From assembly GCA_034440155.1 (NCBI GenBank), contig JAWXBN010000015.1:1-32917 (forward strand): DNA of 32,917 nt, written 5' to 3'. Both the position numbers and the translations under genes were made by a program. Below the pieces are notes generated by a model. It was not told the DNA's origin and ran no database searches. It saw nothing but the letters and a program-made list of their open reading frames with translations. Positions 27,401-32,917 of this stretch are shown here, in pieces (positions within the stretch are counted from its first letter, which is position 1; every line of letters begins with the position of its first letter). This DNA is from Verrucomicrobiota bacterium. GTDB taxonomy: Bacteria; Verrucomicrobiota; Verrucomicrobiia; JAWXBN01.

Positions 27401-28484
27401 TGACACGGGTATCGGTATTTCCCCGGACAAGCTTCAAGATCTTTTCCAGCCATTTGTCCAGGCAGACACATCCACGACGCGCAAATACGGAGGGACTGGT
27501 TTGGGATTGAGTATCAGCCGGCAATTGGTCACACTGATGGGTGGAACCATGGGAGTCCATAGTGAGCTTGGTGCCGGGTCGACGTTTTGGTTTACCATTC
27601 CCTTTGATTTACAGAGCCAGCCCCCAAAAGGGTATGACCCATCTGGATCTCATCTCAAAGGAGCGCGGGTGCTGATTCTCGATGATAATGAAACCAACCG
27701 CCGGATTCTTTTACATCAATTAAAAAATTGGGACCTTTTAGCCGATGAGCTTGCAGACTCCCGGTTAGCCTTCGACACTTTGATGAAGGCCAAGGAAGCC
27801 GGCAGTCCCTATGACATTTTGTTGCTGGACATGCAAATGCCTTTCTTGGACGGGCTGGGGGTGGCTAAAGCGATCCAATCCTATCGGGGATTGTCCGAGT
27901 TATCCATTTTATTAATGACCTCTGGATCCCCTGGTAGTCAGGAGATGGCTTTTTATAAAGCCTTTGGCATCAGGCAATGCCTGACAAAACCGCTCAAACA
28001 ATCAGTATTATTTGATGCTCTGTCCTGTATTTTGGAACACTCATTAGCATCCTCCACTGCCGCGTCAACCCCGGTTCCCATGGGCCTTCGGGATTCCTCC
28101 GAGAAAAAATCTTTCCGTATTTTGATTGCCGAGGATAATATTACCAACCAGAAAGTCGCACTCCTCCAGCTCGCCAAGCTTGGTTATGAAGCCGATACTG
28201 TAGCCAATGGGCTGGAGGTGATCGAGGCACTTTCGCGTATCCCTTACAAAATTATCCTGATGGATTGCCAAATGCCCGAAATGGATGGATACACGGCTTC
28301 CTCAGTGATCAGGATGAATGAAAAGGATGATTATCACCCGGTGATTATCGCCATGACTGCCCACGCCATGGAAGGTGACGAGAAAAAATGTTTGGACGCC
28401 GGTATGGATGATTATATCTCCAAACCGGTCAATATGGTCAGCCTCAAGACTATACTTGAAAAATGGACAAAAAAAATCGGGTGA
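24423..28484 (+). CDS. hybrid histidine kinase: multi-span membrane region, CHASE, LOV-type PAS, PAS, HisKA, HATPase, two REC domains
   Basis: This 1353-residue sensor begins with about seven to eight membrane spans, including the MNPLTALNFVLTGIALYI segment seen in several sensor families. A periplasmic CHASE domain follows (about 260-425, ELKGIGFISYVRAGQ and DPRIRRALERTLETDSFSMS), then another span (about 530-550). PAS1 (about 575-688) has LOV features: GKNCRFLQ with Cys619, LRNYRKDG, FYNEFSISPI and HFVGIQQDITERK. PAS2 covers about 695-820. The phosphoacceptor is His845 in MSHEIRTPLNG, with ATPase boxes NLINNAAKF, DTGIGISPD and GGTGLGLSI. REC1 has Asp1136 and REC2 Asp1281. There is no HPt domain, so phosphate must leave through a separate HPt protein. 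No response regulator gene is adjacent. Confidence 0.93.
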   Translation: MFPVISSKSLERMKAFCAVVVVATGLMVLFGWWQDIGLFIYVHKSFQAMNPLTALNFVLTGIALYISNRCVGRRALGVLLIFCCFFVLMTSSLRILDISGITQFDIDHLLFSEKVNDNHMKPVAALNFILACFGLLGVNFRWCRKILPPEIIIVPPLLLLSMGLLGCVVDIVLFQELIFIIPVPIHTAMVFWILCAGIIMTPYAGGMAGVVLEKNGPLKPHQLIYRIIRQSPLAWILLVISILVTGTIWRMSSQSMRAEVDKNFNLRCAEINSVILSRIDSCELILSGARGLFHASNRVTYDEWADYAKSLHINDAISELKGIGFISYVRAGQLQGFLKKENKERTLPLQPRNLDNAAADFFIVNYFDQVPGSSDLIGSDFGQDPRIRRALERTLETDSFSMSPVIVLEGESSRSFDIFLPVYDIHQVGGGNAPRGKAGLAGWVFGVFNVDDLMQKVRGSTDPGIRFEIFDGPSILAENLIYSSTRQIFSSSPANPERFHSIQNIFFPGHQWTVRYSSLPAFELTFSDRQSSIILNAGLLLSILLFGVTWSLSNTRAHAEEIAERMTAELKIKDKAFASVNNGILISDATRPDMPIIYVNEAFCRITGYSPEDVIGKNCRFLQNDDRQQPAIEEIRHALKTGIPCDTVLRNYRKDGTLFYNEFSISPIKSVDGKISHFVGIQQDITERKNIERNLKESERKYRTVVDSVQEVIFQMDFSGHWTFLSAAWRTMTGYQVDESLGHSFLRYIHPLDRTMISENFRGLLTKSDASCRLEVRVLSKDDTYQWTELTIQKRPGEKGERMILPGTIMNISERKRAEEMTARARDAAIQSARMKADFLANMSHEIRTPLNGIVGMAGLLADSSLGREQKDFVQTIRSCADSLMGIINDILDFSKIEAGKLSFETLDFNLRNAVENSMDMVSGGMGAKSIELAFDIHDDVPVYLQGDPGRLKQILVNLINNAAKFTEKGEVVITISVDSFAGEKALIKTEVRDTGIGISPDKLQDLFQPFVQADTSTTRKYGGTGLGLSISRQLVTLMGGTMGVHSELGAGSTFWFTIPFDLQSQPPKGYDPSGSHLKGARVLILDDNETNRRILLHQLKNWDLLADELADSRLAFDTLMKAKEAGSPYDILLLDMQMPFLDGLGVAKAIQSYRGLSELSILLMTSGSPGSQEMAFYKAFGIRQCLTKPLKQSVLFDALSCILEHSLASSTAASTPVPMGLRDSSEKKSFRILIAEDNITNQKVALLQLAKLGYEADTVANGLEVIEALSRIPYKIILMDCQMPEMDGYTASSVIRMNEKDDYHPVIIAMTAHAMEGDEKKCLDAGMDDYISKPVNMVSLKTILEKWTKKIG

Positions 28485-28557
28485 AATGGCTGATTCAAAA
28501 AATGGCCGGTGGTTGTAGGTAGACACTTCTGAGGGGGGGCGTTTTTTTTAATTAACA

Positions 28558-28578
28558 AATACGCAAATTGCGCGTATG
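28558..28578. repeat. intergenic copy of the 9-mer within a dyad, upstream of aroC
   Basis: GCAAATTGC at 28563-28571 is embedded in a dyad: ATACGC (28559-28564) and GCGTAT (28572-28577) are inverted repeats. It sits 13-32 bases before the preferred aroC ATG, just after a T8 run, and could lie in the promoter or leader. It is one of two copies outside coding sequence. Confidence 0.6.
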
Positions 28579-28590
28579 AAAGGGGGTCTC

Positions 28591-29688
28591 ATGCCAGCAA
28601 ATACTTTTGGAGAACTTTTTAGAATCACCACTTGGGGCGAATCCCACGGGGGTGGAGTCGGCGTCGTCGTGGACGGCTGCCCGCCAAAGCTTCCCCTTGA
28701 TGAATCCGATATCCAGGGCGATCTCGACCGCCGCCGCCCAGGACAGAGTAAAATCACTACCCCGCGCAAGGAAGCCGACCAATGCCGCATTCTCTCCGGT
28801 GTTTTCCAAGGGAAAACTCTGGGTTCCCCAATATCCATCATGGTCGATAATACCGATGCCCGGCCGGAGGCTTACAGCGAAATGGCCAAGCTTTTCCGCC
28901 CATCCCATGCTGATTACACTTACCAGGCTAAATATGGTATCCGTAATTGGGAGGGTGGCGGGCGCTCCAGTGCACGCGAGACCATCGGGCGTGTGGCAGG
29001 GGCCGCCGTCGGAAAGAAAGTTTTGGGCAAATTGCACCCTGACCTGGAGGTGGTTTGTTATGTCAAACAAGTTAAAGACATCATCGCGCAAATCGCCCCT
29101 GAAAAGGTAAAGTTTTCTGAAGTGGAATCGAATATTGTCCGTTGTCCTGACCAAAAGACCGCCAAGAAAATGATTTCCCTGATCGAAAAGATGAGAGCCC
29201 AAGGAGACTCCGTCGGAGGAATTATCGAGTGTGTCGTCCACGGTGTGCCTGTCGGGTTGGGCGAACCCGTTTTTGACCGGCTCGAAGCCGATCTCGCCAA
29301 GGCCATGATGAGCTTGCCCGCGAGTAAGGGTTTTGAAATCGGTTCGGGCTTCGATTGTATTCATTACACAGGACGCGAACATAATGACCTCTTCCGCATG
29401 CAAGGCGGGAAAGTCCGGACATTAACCAATCGCTCCGGTGGTGTCCAAGGGGGTATCAGCAATGGGGAACCGGTTATCTTCCGCGTGGCCTTCAAACCTG
29501 TCGCCACAGTGATGCATCCCCAAAAAACCATTTCTATCTCGAAGAAAAATGCCGAACTCAAAGCCCGCGGCCGCCATGACCCTTGCGTCCTGCCCCGGGC
29601 TGTTCCCATGGTCGAGGCCATGACTGTCCTGGTCCTCACTGACCACCTCTTGCGTTACCGCGCAAATTGCGCGGGATTTAACAAGTAA
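28591..29688 (+). CDS. aroC: chorismate synthase
   Basis: AroC turns 5-enolpyruvylshikimate 3-phosphate into chorismate using reduced FMN, the last shared step of aromatic amino acid synthesis. I prefer ATG 28591 over the in-frame ATG at 28576 because it gives [20 protein letters not shown], the usual family N-terminus, and has AGGGGG four bases upstream. The 365-residue protein carries [40 protein letters not shown] and [14 protein letters not shown]. Its last residues ([10 protein letters not shown]) encode a palindromic copy of the GCAAATTGC word. It converges on cutA. Confidence 0.96.
   Translation: MPANTFGELFRITTWGESHGGGVGVVVDGCPPKLPLDESDIQGDLDRRRPGQSKITTPRKEADQCRILSGVFQGKTLGSPISIMVDNTDARPEAYSEMAKLFRPSHADYTYQAKYGIRNWEGGGRSSARETIGRVAGAAVGKKVLGKLHPDLEVVCYVKQVKDIIAQIAPEKVKFSEVESNIVRCPDQKTAKKMISLIEKMRAQGDSVGGIIECVVHGVPVGLGEPVFDRLEADLAKAMMSLPASKGFEIGSGFDCIHYTGREHNDLFRMQGGKVRTLTNRSGGVQGGISNGEPVIFRVAFKPVATVMHPQKTISISKKNAELKARGRHDPCVLPRAVPMVEAMTVLVLTDHLLRYRANCAGFNK
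29658..29674. repeat. 17-bp perfect interrupted palindrome at the aroC 3' end
   Basis: CCGCGCAAATTGCGCGG has 8-bp arms about a central A, the longest symmetric example of the GCAA-N-TTGC word in the window. It lies inside the last codons of aroC. A copy in the opposite orientation (29812-29820) is near the 3' end of the convergent cutA gene. Confidence 0.8.
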
Positions 29689-29719
29689 GACTGGTGGGTG
29701 GCGTGAAACGCGTAAGGTT

Positions 29720-30037
29720 TTAGGCTTTGGTCTGATCAGCCAGCCATCTGAGGTAATCCGCGCTGGCTGTTTCGATTTTGAAGGCGCAGATGCAGGGGCA
29801 TTCGTAGCTGTGCAATTTGCGTACGGCGGCCTCAAGTTTTTTAAAGAGGGTTTTGCGGGTTTTCAGTAGGAGAAGGGTTTCTTTTTCTGTGCAGGGCTTG
29901 CCCTTCCAGATGTAGTGGGATTCGATGGCGCCGACGATATTGGCACAGGCGGCGAGTTTGGCTGAGACGGTCGCCTTTGCGATTTTTCGGGCTTCCGGCA
30001 GGTTTTTGCAGGGGATGTAAACAGTGACGAATACCAT
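29720..30037 (-). CDS. cutA: CutA1 divalent-cation tolerance protein
   Basis: CutA1 is a small trimeric protein linked to copper and other metal tolerance, with an unsettled biochemical role. The 105-residue product fits the family in length and sequence: VYIPCKNLPEARKIAKATVS, KLAACANIVGAIESHYIWKG, EKETLLLLKTRKTLF and LHSYECPCICAF. Its N-terminus has no signal peptide, so it is cytoplasmic. It converges with aroC across 31 bases and diverges from the solute-binding protein gene. A motif copy (29812-29820) is read as Lys-Leu-His. Confidence 0.92.
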   Translation of the reverse strand: MVFVTVYIPCKNLPEARKIAKATVSAKLAACANIVGAIESHYIWKGKPCTEKETLLLLKTRKTLFKKLEAAVRKLHSYECPCICAFKIETASADYLRWLADQTKA

Positions 30038-30166
30038 GGCGCGGGATTATTCCAAAAATCCGCCCGGTTTGCGACAGCGAAATCAGCGGGTAACTCGCTC
30101 CGGGCCACTTTGTCCGGCGGGGGGGGTGGTTTTTCTTCTTTGGCAAAAAAGATTGATGGAATGGAT

Positions 30167-30195
30167 TTGACGCTGAGATAGCCTCTATTTACAAA
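30167..30195 (+). promoter_or_regulatory. possible promoter for the solute-binding protein gene
   Basis: TTGACG (30167-30172) and TACAAA (30190-30195) are 17 bases apart in the cutA/SBP divergent region. Transcription would begin at about the ATG at 30202, another near-leaderless arrangement. The -10 matches four of six consensus bases. Confidence 0.28.
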
Positions 30196-30201
30196 AGGGG
30201 G

Positions 30202-31008
30202 ATGCGATTTATCACCCTTCTTTTTTTCTTTTCGCTGGCTATGACTGGCCTGGCGTTTTCCCAGAATCAAAATCCATTCTCGACGGATATGTCCCGGTAT
30301 GAAATGGGACAGCAAACGACCTACCAGATTTACACCGAAAACGACCCGCCCCGTTCCTTTAAAAATTCACAGGGGAAAATTACTGGTTCCGCCGTGGATG
30401 TGGTTCAAGAGCTGATGAACCGGCTTAACCGCTTTGAACCCATCCAAATCCGCTCTTGGCAGGATGCTTACACTTTCCTCACACGGGGCCCAAATACCCT
30501 ACTCTTTTCAGTCGCTAAAACAAAAACGCGTACACCCATGTTCCGGTGGGTCGGCCCGATCGGCACTTCCAAGCTCCAGATGTTCGCATTGGCGAATACC
30601 CCCAGTAAAGGTGTCGGTACGGACTGGCTCAAGAGCTGCCGGGTGGCGACGGTGCAAGGATGGTATTCGGAAGGTTACCTGCGTGATAACGGATACGCCA
30701 ATATCATTACGCTGAAAAATGCTAGCCTGACAGTAAGGGCTTTGCTTGATGGAACAGTGGAATATATTTGCCTGCCGGATCTTTCGGCGGCGGGCGCAGT
30801 TATTTCTGATAAATTAGAGATGAGTCAGATCAAAAAAGTGGCTGATTTAGAGGTGACCCCTCTTTATATCGCATTTTCCCCCGATGTGCAACCCGACGTG
30901 ATCAAAAAATGGCAGGATACCCTTGGCCAAATGGAAAAAGACGGATTCATCGTCAAAAACCAACAAAAATGGATCGATATTTATAAACAGGCCGTCAACG
31001 CAAAGTAA
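30202..31008 (+). CDS. periplasmic solute-binding protein (SBP_bac_3 type)
   Basis: The 268-residue protein starts with a signal peptide (MRFITLLFFFSLAMTGLAFS) cleaved probably near FSQ. The mature part follows the amino-acid-type binding fold: YQIYTENDPPRSFKNSQGKI with the ligand-site opening strand, GSAVDVVQELMNRL, LLFSVAKTKTRTPMFRWVGP and an inter-lobe VATVQGWYSEGYL. No permease or ATPase gene is nearby, so it may serve a distant ABC transporter or a sensor. The ATG directly abuts an AAGGGGG run, too close for an ordinary ribosome-binding site, so either the mRNA is leaderless or another start is used. Confidence 0.82.
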   Translation: MRFITLLFFFSLAMTGLAFSQNQNPFSTDMSRYEMGQQTTYQIYTENDPPRSFKNSQGKITGSAVDVVQELMNRLNRFEPIQIRSWQDAYTFLTRGPNTLLFSVAKTKTRTPMFRWVGPIGTSKLQMFALANTPSKGVGTDWLKSCRVATVQGWYSEGYLRDNGYANIITLKNASLTVRALLDGTVEYICLPDLSAAGAVISDKLEMSQIKKVADLEVTPLYIAFSPDVQPDVIKKWQDTLGQMEKDGFIVKNQQKWIDIYKQAVNAK

Positions 31009-31015
31009 TTCATTT

Positions 31016-31876
31016 ATGAAACCACCCAAAATCGGTATTATCGGCGGCAGCGGTCTTTACGAAATCGACGGCATCAGCAAATTACGCGAGGTGGCGGTTA
31101 AAACCCCTTTCGGAGCCCCTTCAGACAAATTCATCTGTGGTGAGCTCGAAGGCCGCGAGGTGGTATTCCTCGCCCGCCACTGCCGGGGGCATAAACTCCT
31201 CCCCGGCGAGATCAACCACCGGGCCAATATCTGGGCGATGAAAAAGCTCGGCGTGGCATGGATCATCAGTGTGAGTGCTTGTGGCTCCCTCCAGGCAAAA
31301 TATCCACCGTGTTCGATTGTTTTTCCTGACCAGTTTTTCGACCGGACAAAACGTCCGCTGGCCCACACCTTTTTTGGGCGGGGGGTCGTGGCACATGTGA
31401 ATTTTGCTGAGCCGACCTGCGTGCCTGTCCAAAAGCAACTTGCGCAAATCGCGCGGAAACTCAAAGCCAAGGTGGCTCTCGGGGGAACGTATGTATGTAT
31501 GGAGGGTCCGCAATTTTCGACCAAGGCCGAGTCGGGTTTTTACCGGAAATGCGGTTTTGACATTATCGGAATGACGAATCTCCCCGAGGCTAAACTCGCC
31601 CGTGAAGCGCAAATTGCTTACGTGCCGATGTCTTTTGTGACCGATTTTGATTGTTGGCATCCGGACCATGACCATGTGACAGTGAAAATGATCATCGGTA
31701 ACTTGCATGCTAATGCCCAACTAGCCAAGGATATCCTCCGAGCTGCTGTGGCAAAGATGCCCCTGAAAGCGGATGATTTTTCCCATAATGCCCTTGAGAG
31801 TGCCATCATTACACCGCAAAAACTCTGGCCGAAAAAAACGGCCACGGAATTAAAAGTGATCATGGCCAAATTTTAA
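31016..31876 (+). CDS. mtnP: S-methyl-5'-thioadenosine phosphorylase
   Basis: The enzyme splits methylthioadenosine into adenine and methylthioribose 1-phosphate in methionine salvage. ATG 31016 gives 286 residues starting MKPPKIGIIGGSGLYEIDG, the normal N-terminus, whereas the open frame extends back to 30923 inside the upstream gene. Family marks include ACGSLQ, PDQFFDRTKRP, CMEGPQFSTKAES, IGMTNLPEAKLAREA and VTDFDCW. Two positions are unusual: the RHGRxH loop reads RHCRGH, and the PGD segment before the PDQF strand reads PPCS. The rest of the salvage pathway is not here. One exact motif copy (31609) and three near-copies lie inside. Confidence 0.92.
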   Translation: MKPPKIGIIGGSGLYEIDGISKLREVAVKTPFGAPSDKFICGELEGREVVFLARHCRGHKLLPGEINHRANIWAMKKLGVAWIISVSACGSLQAKYPPCSIVFPDQFFDRTKRPLAHTFFGRGVVAHVNFAEPTCVPVQKQLAQIARKLKAKVALGGTYVCMEGPQFSTKAESGFYRKCGFDIIGMTNLPEAKLAREAQIAYVPMSFVTDFDCWHPDHDHVTVKMIIGNLHANAQLAKDILRAAVAKMPLKADDFSHNALESAIITPQKLWPKKTATELKVIMAKF

Positions 31877-31907
31877 TTTTCTAAAAAGGTAGGCCCAAAG
31901 ACTATTT

Positions 31908-32675
31908 ATGGAACGGATCATCATTATTCCTGATATCCACTACCGGTTAACGGTGGTAAATACTATTCTCGAAAGGGAATATGCCAAGGCTGATAAAATC
32001 ATCTTTCTCGGGGATTATTTTGATACACAAGATCATTCCCATGAATCGGCGGCTGTCACCTCCTTGTGGATAAAGGGGCTTTTGAATGATAAAAAGTGCG
32101 TATGCTTGCTGGGTAACCATGACATGCAGTATCTTTTTCCTAAAAATAATCATTTCCGGGTGAAGGGTTTTAATGCCAAGGCGGCCCGCATTATCAGTGA
32201 GATTTTCAAACCGACTGACTTGAATAAATTCTCGCTTTATTGGATATATAAAAAGTGGGTGATGAGCCATGCGGGCATCCACCCCGGATTTATTCCAGGA
32301 GGGAATATCCCCTTGCGCACACAGCTAGGACTCTTGTCGCGGAATGCATTTCGCGCAGCTCATGAAGGGCATTCCCACAGTTTTTTGGAGGCAGGATATG
32401 CCCGCCACGGCAGGGCGGCTTTTGGGGGGGTGACTTGGCTCGATTTTGAAGAGGAGTTTATGCCCATCAGGGGCCTGAATCAAATTGTAGGACATACCCG
32501 GGGGTTAAAAGTCAGATTTATCGAAGAAAAAGACTCCCGGAATTATTGTCTGGATGCCCAAGGCCGTTATTATGCTGTCTTAAACGAGAACCGCTTGCAG
32601 GTGAAGAAATTTGATTCTGATAAAATCATCAGAAATTCTGATATCAAAAAACTTGTCAGCAAAAAAAGGTTATGA
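31908..32675 (+). CDS. calcineurin-type metallophosphoesterase
   Basis: The 255-residue protein carries the complete dinuclear-metal signature of the family: IIPDIHYR (D-x-H), FLGDYFD (GDxxD), LLGNHDMQYL (GNHD), VMSHAGIHP and IVGHTRG (GHT). Such enzymes hydrolyse phosphomono- or diesters; the PP2A/ApaH-like arrangement allows several substrates and none can be chosen. A weak AAAAAGGTAGG precedes the ATG. Its TGA overlaps the ATG of the next gene, so the two are translationally coupled. Confidence 0.85.
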   Translation: MERIIIIPDIHYRLTVVNTILEREYAKADKIIFLGDYFDTQDHSHESAAVTSLWIKGLLNDKKCVCLLGNHDMQYLFPKNNHFRVKGFNAKAARIISEIFKPTDLNKFSLYWIYKKWVMSHAGIHPGFIPGGNIPLRTQLGLLSRNAFRAAHEGHSHSFLEAGYARHGRAAFGGVTWLDFEEEFMPIRGLNQIVGHTRGLKVRFIEEKDSRNYCLDAQGRYYAVLNENRLQVKKFDSDKIIRNSDIKKLVSKKRL

Positions 32676-32917
32676 GTTTGAAGGCCCCATCGCAGAATAT
32701 CCTTATTTACGCAGACAGCGAAAAATCCGCGGACATGCTTTACGCCTGCGGTATTTTTGTTCCTGACCCTTTTATCTATTTCACCAGCAATGGCAGGTCG
32801 TTTATGGTCGTGGGTGATTTGGAGATTGACCGTGCGCGGGCTACAGCAAAGGCCGACGAGATTCTCCCACTCGCAAAGATACAGGACAGACTCAAAAGAA
32901 TAAAAAAAATAAAAAAA
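32672..32917 (+). CDS. N-terminal fragment, possibly an Xaa-Pro aminopeptidase (M24) family protein
   Basis: ATG 32672 overlaps the preceding stop codon (ATGA) and the frame is open for 82 codons to the window edge. The visible part (ILIYADSEKSADMLYACGIF, DPFIYFTSNGR, MVVGDLEIDRAR) resembles the creatinase-type N-terminal domain that precedes M24 catalytic domains. The catalytic domain would lie beyond the window, so the family call is tentative. The last 20 or so bases are almost pure A with two T, which could be sequence or a contig-end artefact. Confidence 0.5.
   Translation, partial: MSLKAPSQNILIYADSEKSADMLYACGIFVPDPFIYFTSNGRSFMVVGDLEIDRARATAKADEILPLAKIQDRLKRIKKIKK

Larger units (their letters stand above)
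303..31617. repeat. dispersed quasi-palindromic word GCAA(A/T)TTGC, 18 exact copies
   Basis: By eye I find GCAAATTGC on the plus strand starting at 303, 6523, 9281, 14329, 14422, 17699, 18428, 23490, 28563, 29037, 29662 and 31609, and its complement GCAATTTGC at 5743, 13302, 15388, 20450, 21353 and 29812. Three more sites have a central C (10795, 13099, 31435). A random 9-mer on both strands is expected about 0.25 times in this length. Sixteen copies are in genes, using several codon phases (Lys-Leu, Gln-Ile-Ala, Asn-Leu, Gln-Phe-Ala, Ala-Asn-Cys), and two are intergenic. Confidence 0.85.

Noticed and set aside
28530-28550. Intrinsic terminator after the histidine kinase gene
   Set aside because: There is a T8 run after a G-rich stretch, but I find no convincing complementary stem before it.
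28591-29110. 167-codon plus-strand alternative frame within aroC
   Set aside because: The chorismate synthase motifs lie in the other frame and cover the whole region.
29863-30315. 150-codon minus-strand frame spanning the cutA start and the next intergenic region
   Set aside because: It overlaps cutA in another frame and the start of the solute-binding gene, and its Pro/Ser/Lys-rich composition is not protein-like.
303-31617. Explaining the GCAAATTGC word as Lys-Leu codon bias alone
   Set aside because: Nine copies do encode Lys-Leu, but seven others use different frames or the opposite strand and two are non-coding.

Overview
The window is a chromosomal segment of a Gram-negative bacterium. 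An outer membrane is implied by BamA, an OmpH/Skp chaperone and the lipid A enzyme LpxD. The divergent pairing of a PhyH-type dioxygenase with an AraC regulator, the GYF-like C-terminal domain, frequent TTG/GTG starts and the bamA-ompH-lpxD order are most suggestive of the PVC group, probably Verrucomicrobiota. That assignment is inference; there is no rRNA or universal marker here beyond frr. I see no tRNA, rRNA, CRISPR array or intact insertion sequence.

Layout. 1-387 is the tail of a metallopeptidase-like gene. 446-4471 is the envelope-biogenesis run bamA, ompH/skp, lpxD, facing tex (4496-6766, minus). 7005-10580 carries a SulP anion transporter, a small glutaredoxin, frr and a membrane-anchored coiled-coil protein. 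10742-11224 is an NlpC/P60-like gene that looks interrupted near its end. 11498-14384 holds a WecA/MraY-type sugar-phosphate transferase with an unusual C-terminal extension, then thiH and thiS. 14486-16132 is the divergent PhyH/AraC pair, followed by a methyltransferase. A gene-poor stretch (16924-17358) precedes a GH13 glycosidase. gnd and zwf form a minus-strand oxidative pentose phosphate operon (19023-21524). 21670-28484 holds a repeat-rich GYF-domain membrane protein and a 1353-residue hybrid histidine kinase. The rest is aroC, cutA (minus), a solute-binding protein, an MTA phosphorylase, a metallophosphoesterase and the start of a possible Xaa-Pro-type peptidase running off the right edge.

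Most of the genes are housekeeping. Two things stand out. First, the quasi-palindrome GCAA-A/T-TTGC occurs 18 times by my reading, where a random 9-mer counted on both strands would be expected about 0.25 times. It occurs in at least five codon contexts and in two intergenic sites, so it looks like a DNA-level signal comparable in density to HIP1 or DNA-uptake sequences. Second, the hybrid kinase carries a PAS domain with the residues expected of a flavin-binding LOV photosensor (Cys619 in NCRFLQ) next to a periplasmic CHASE domain, so it may combine blue-light and chemical sensing.

All counts and residue positions were made by eye and should be confirmed by computation.
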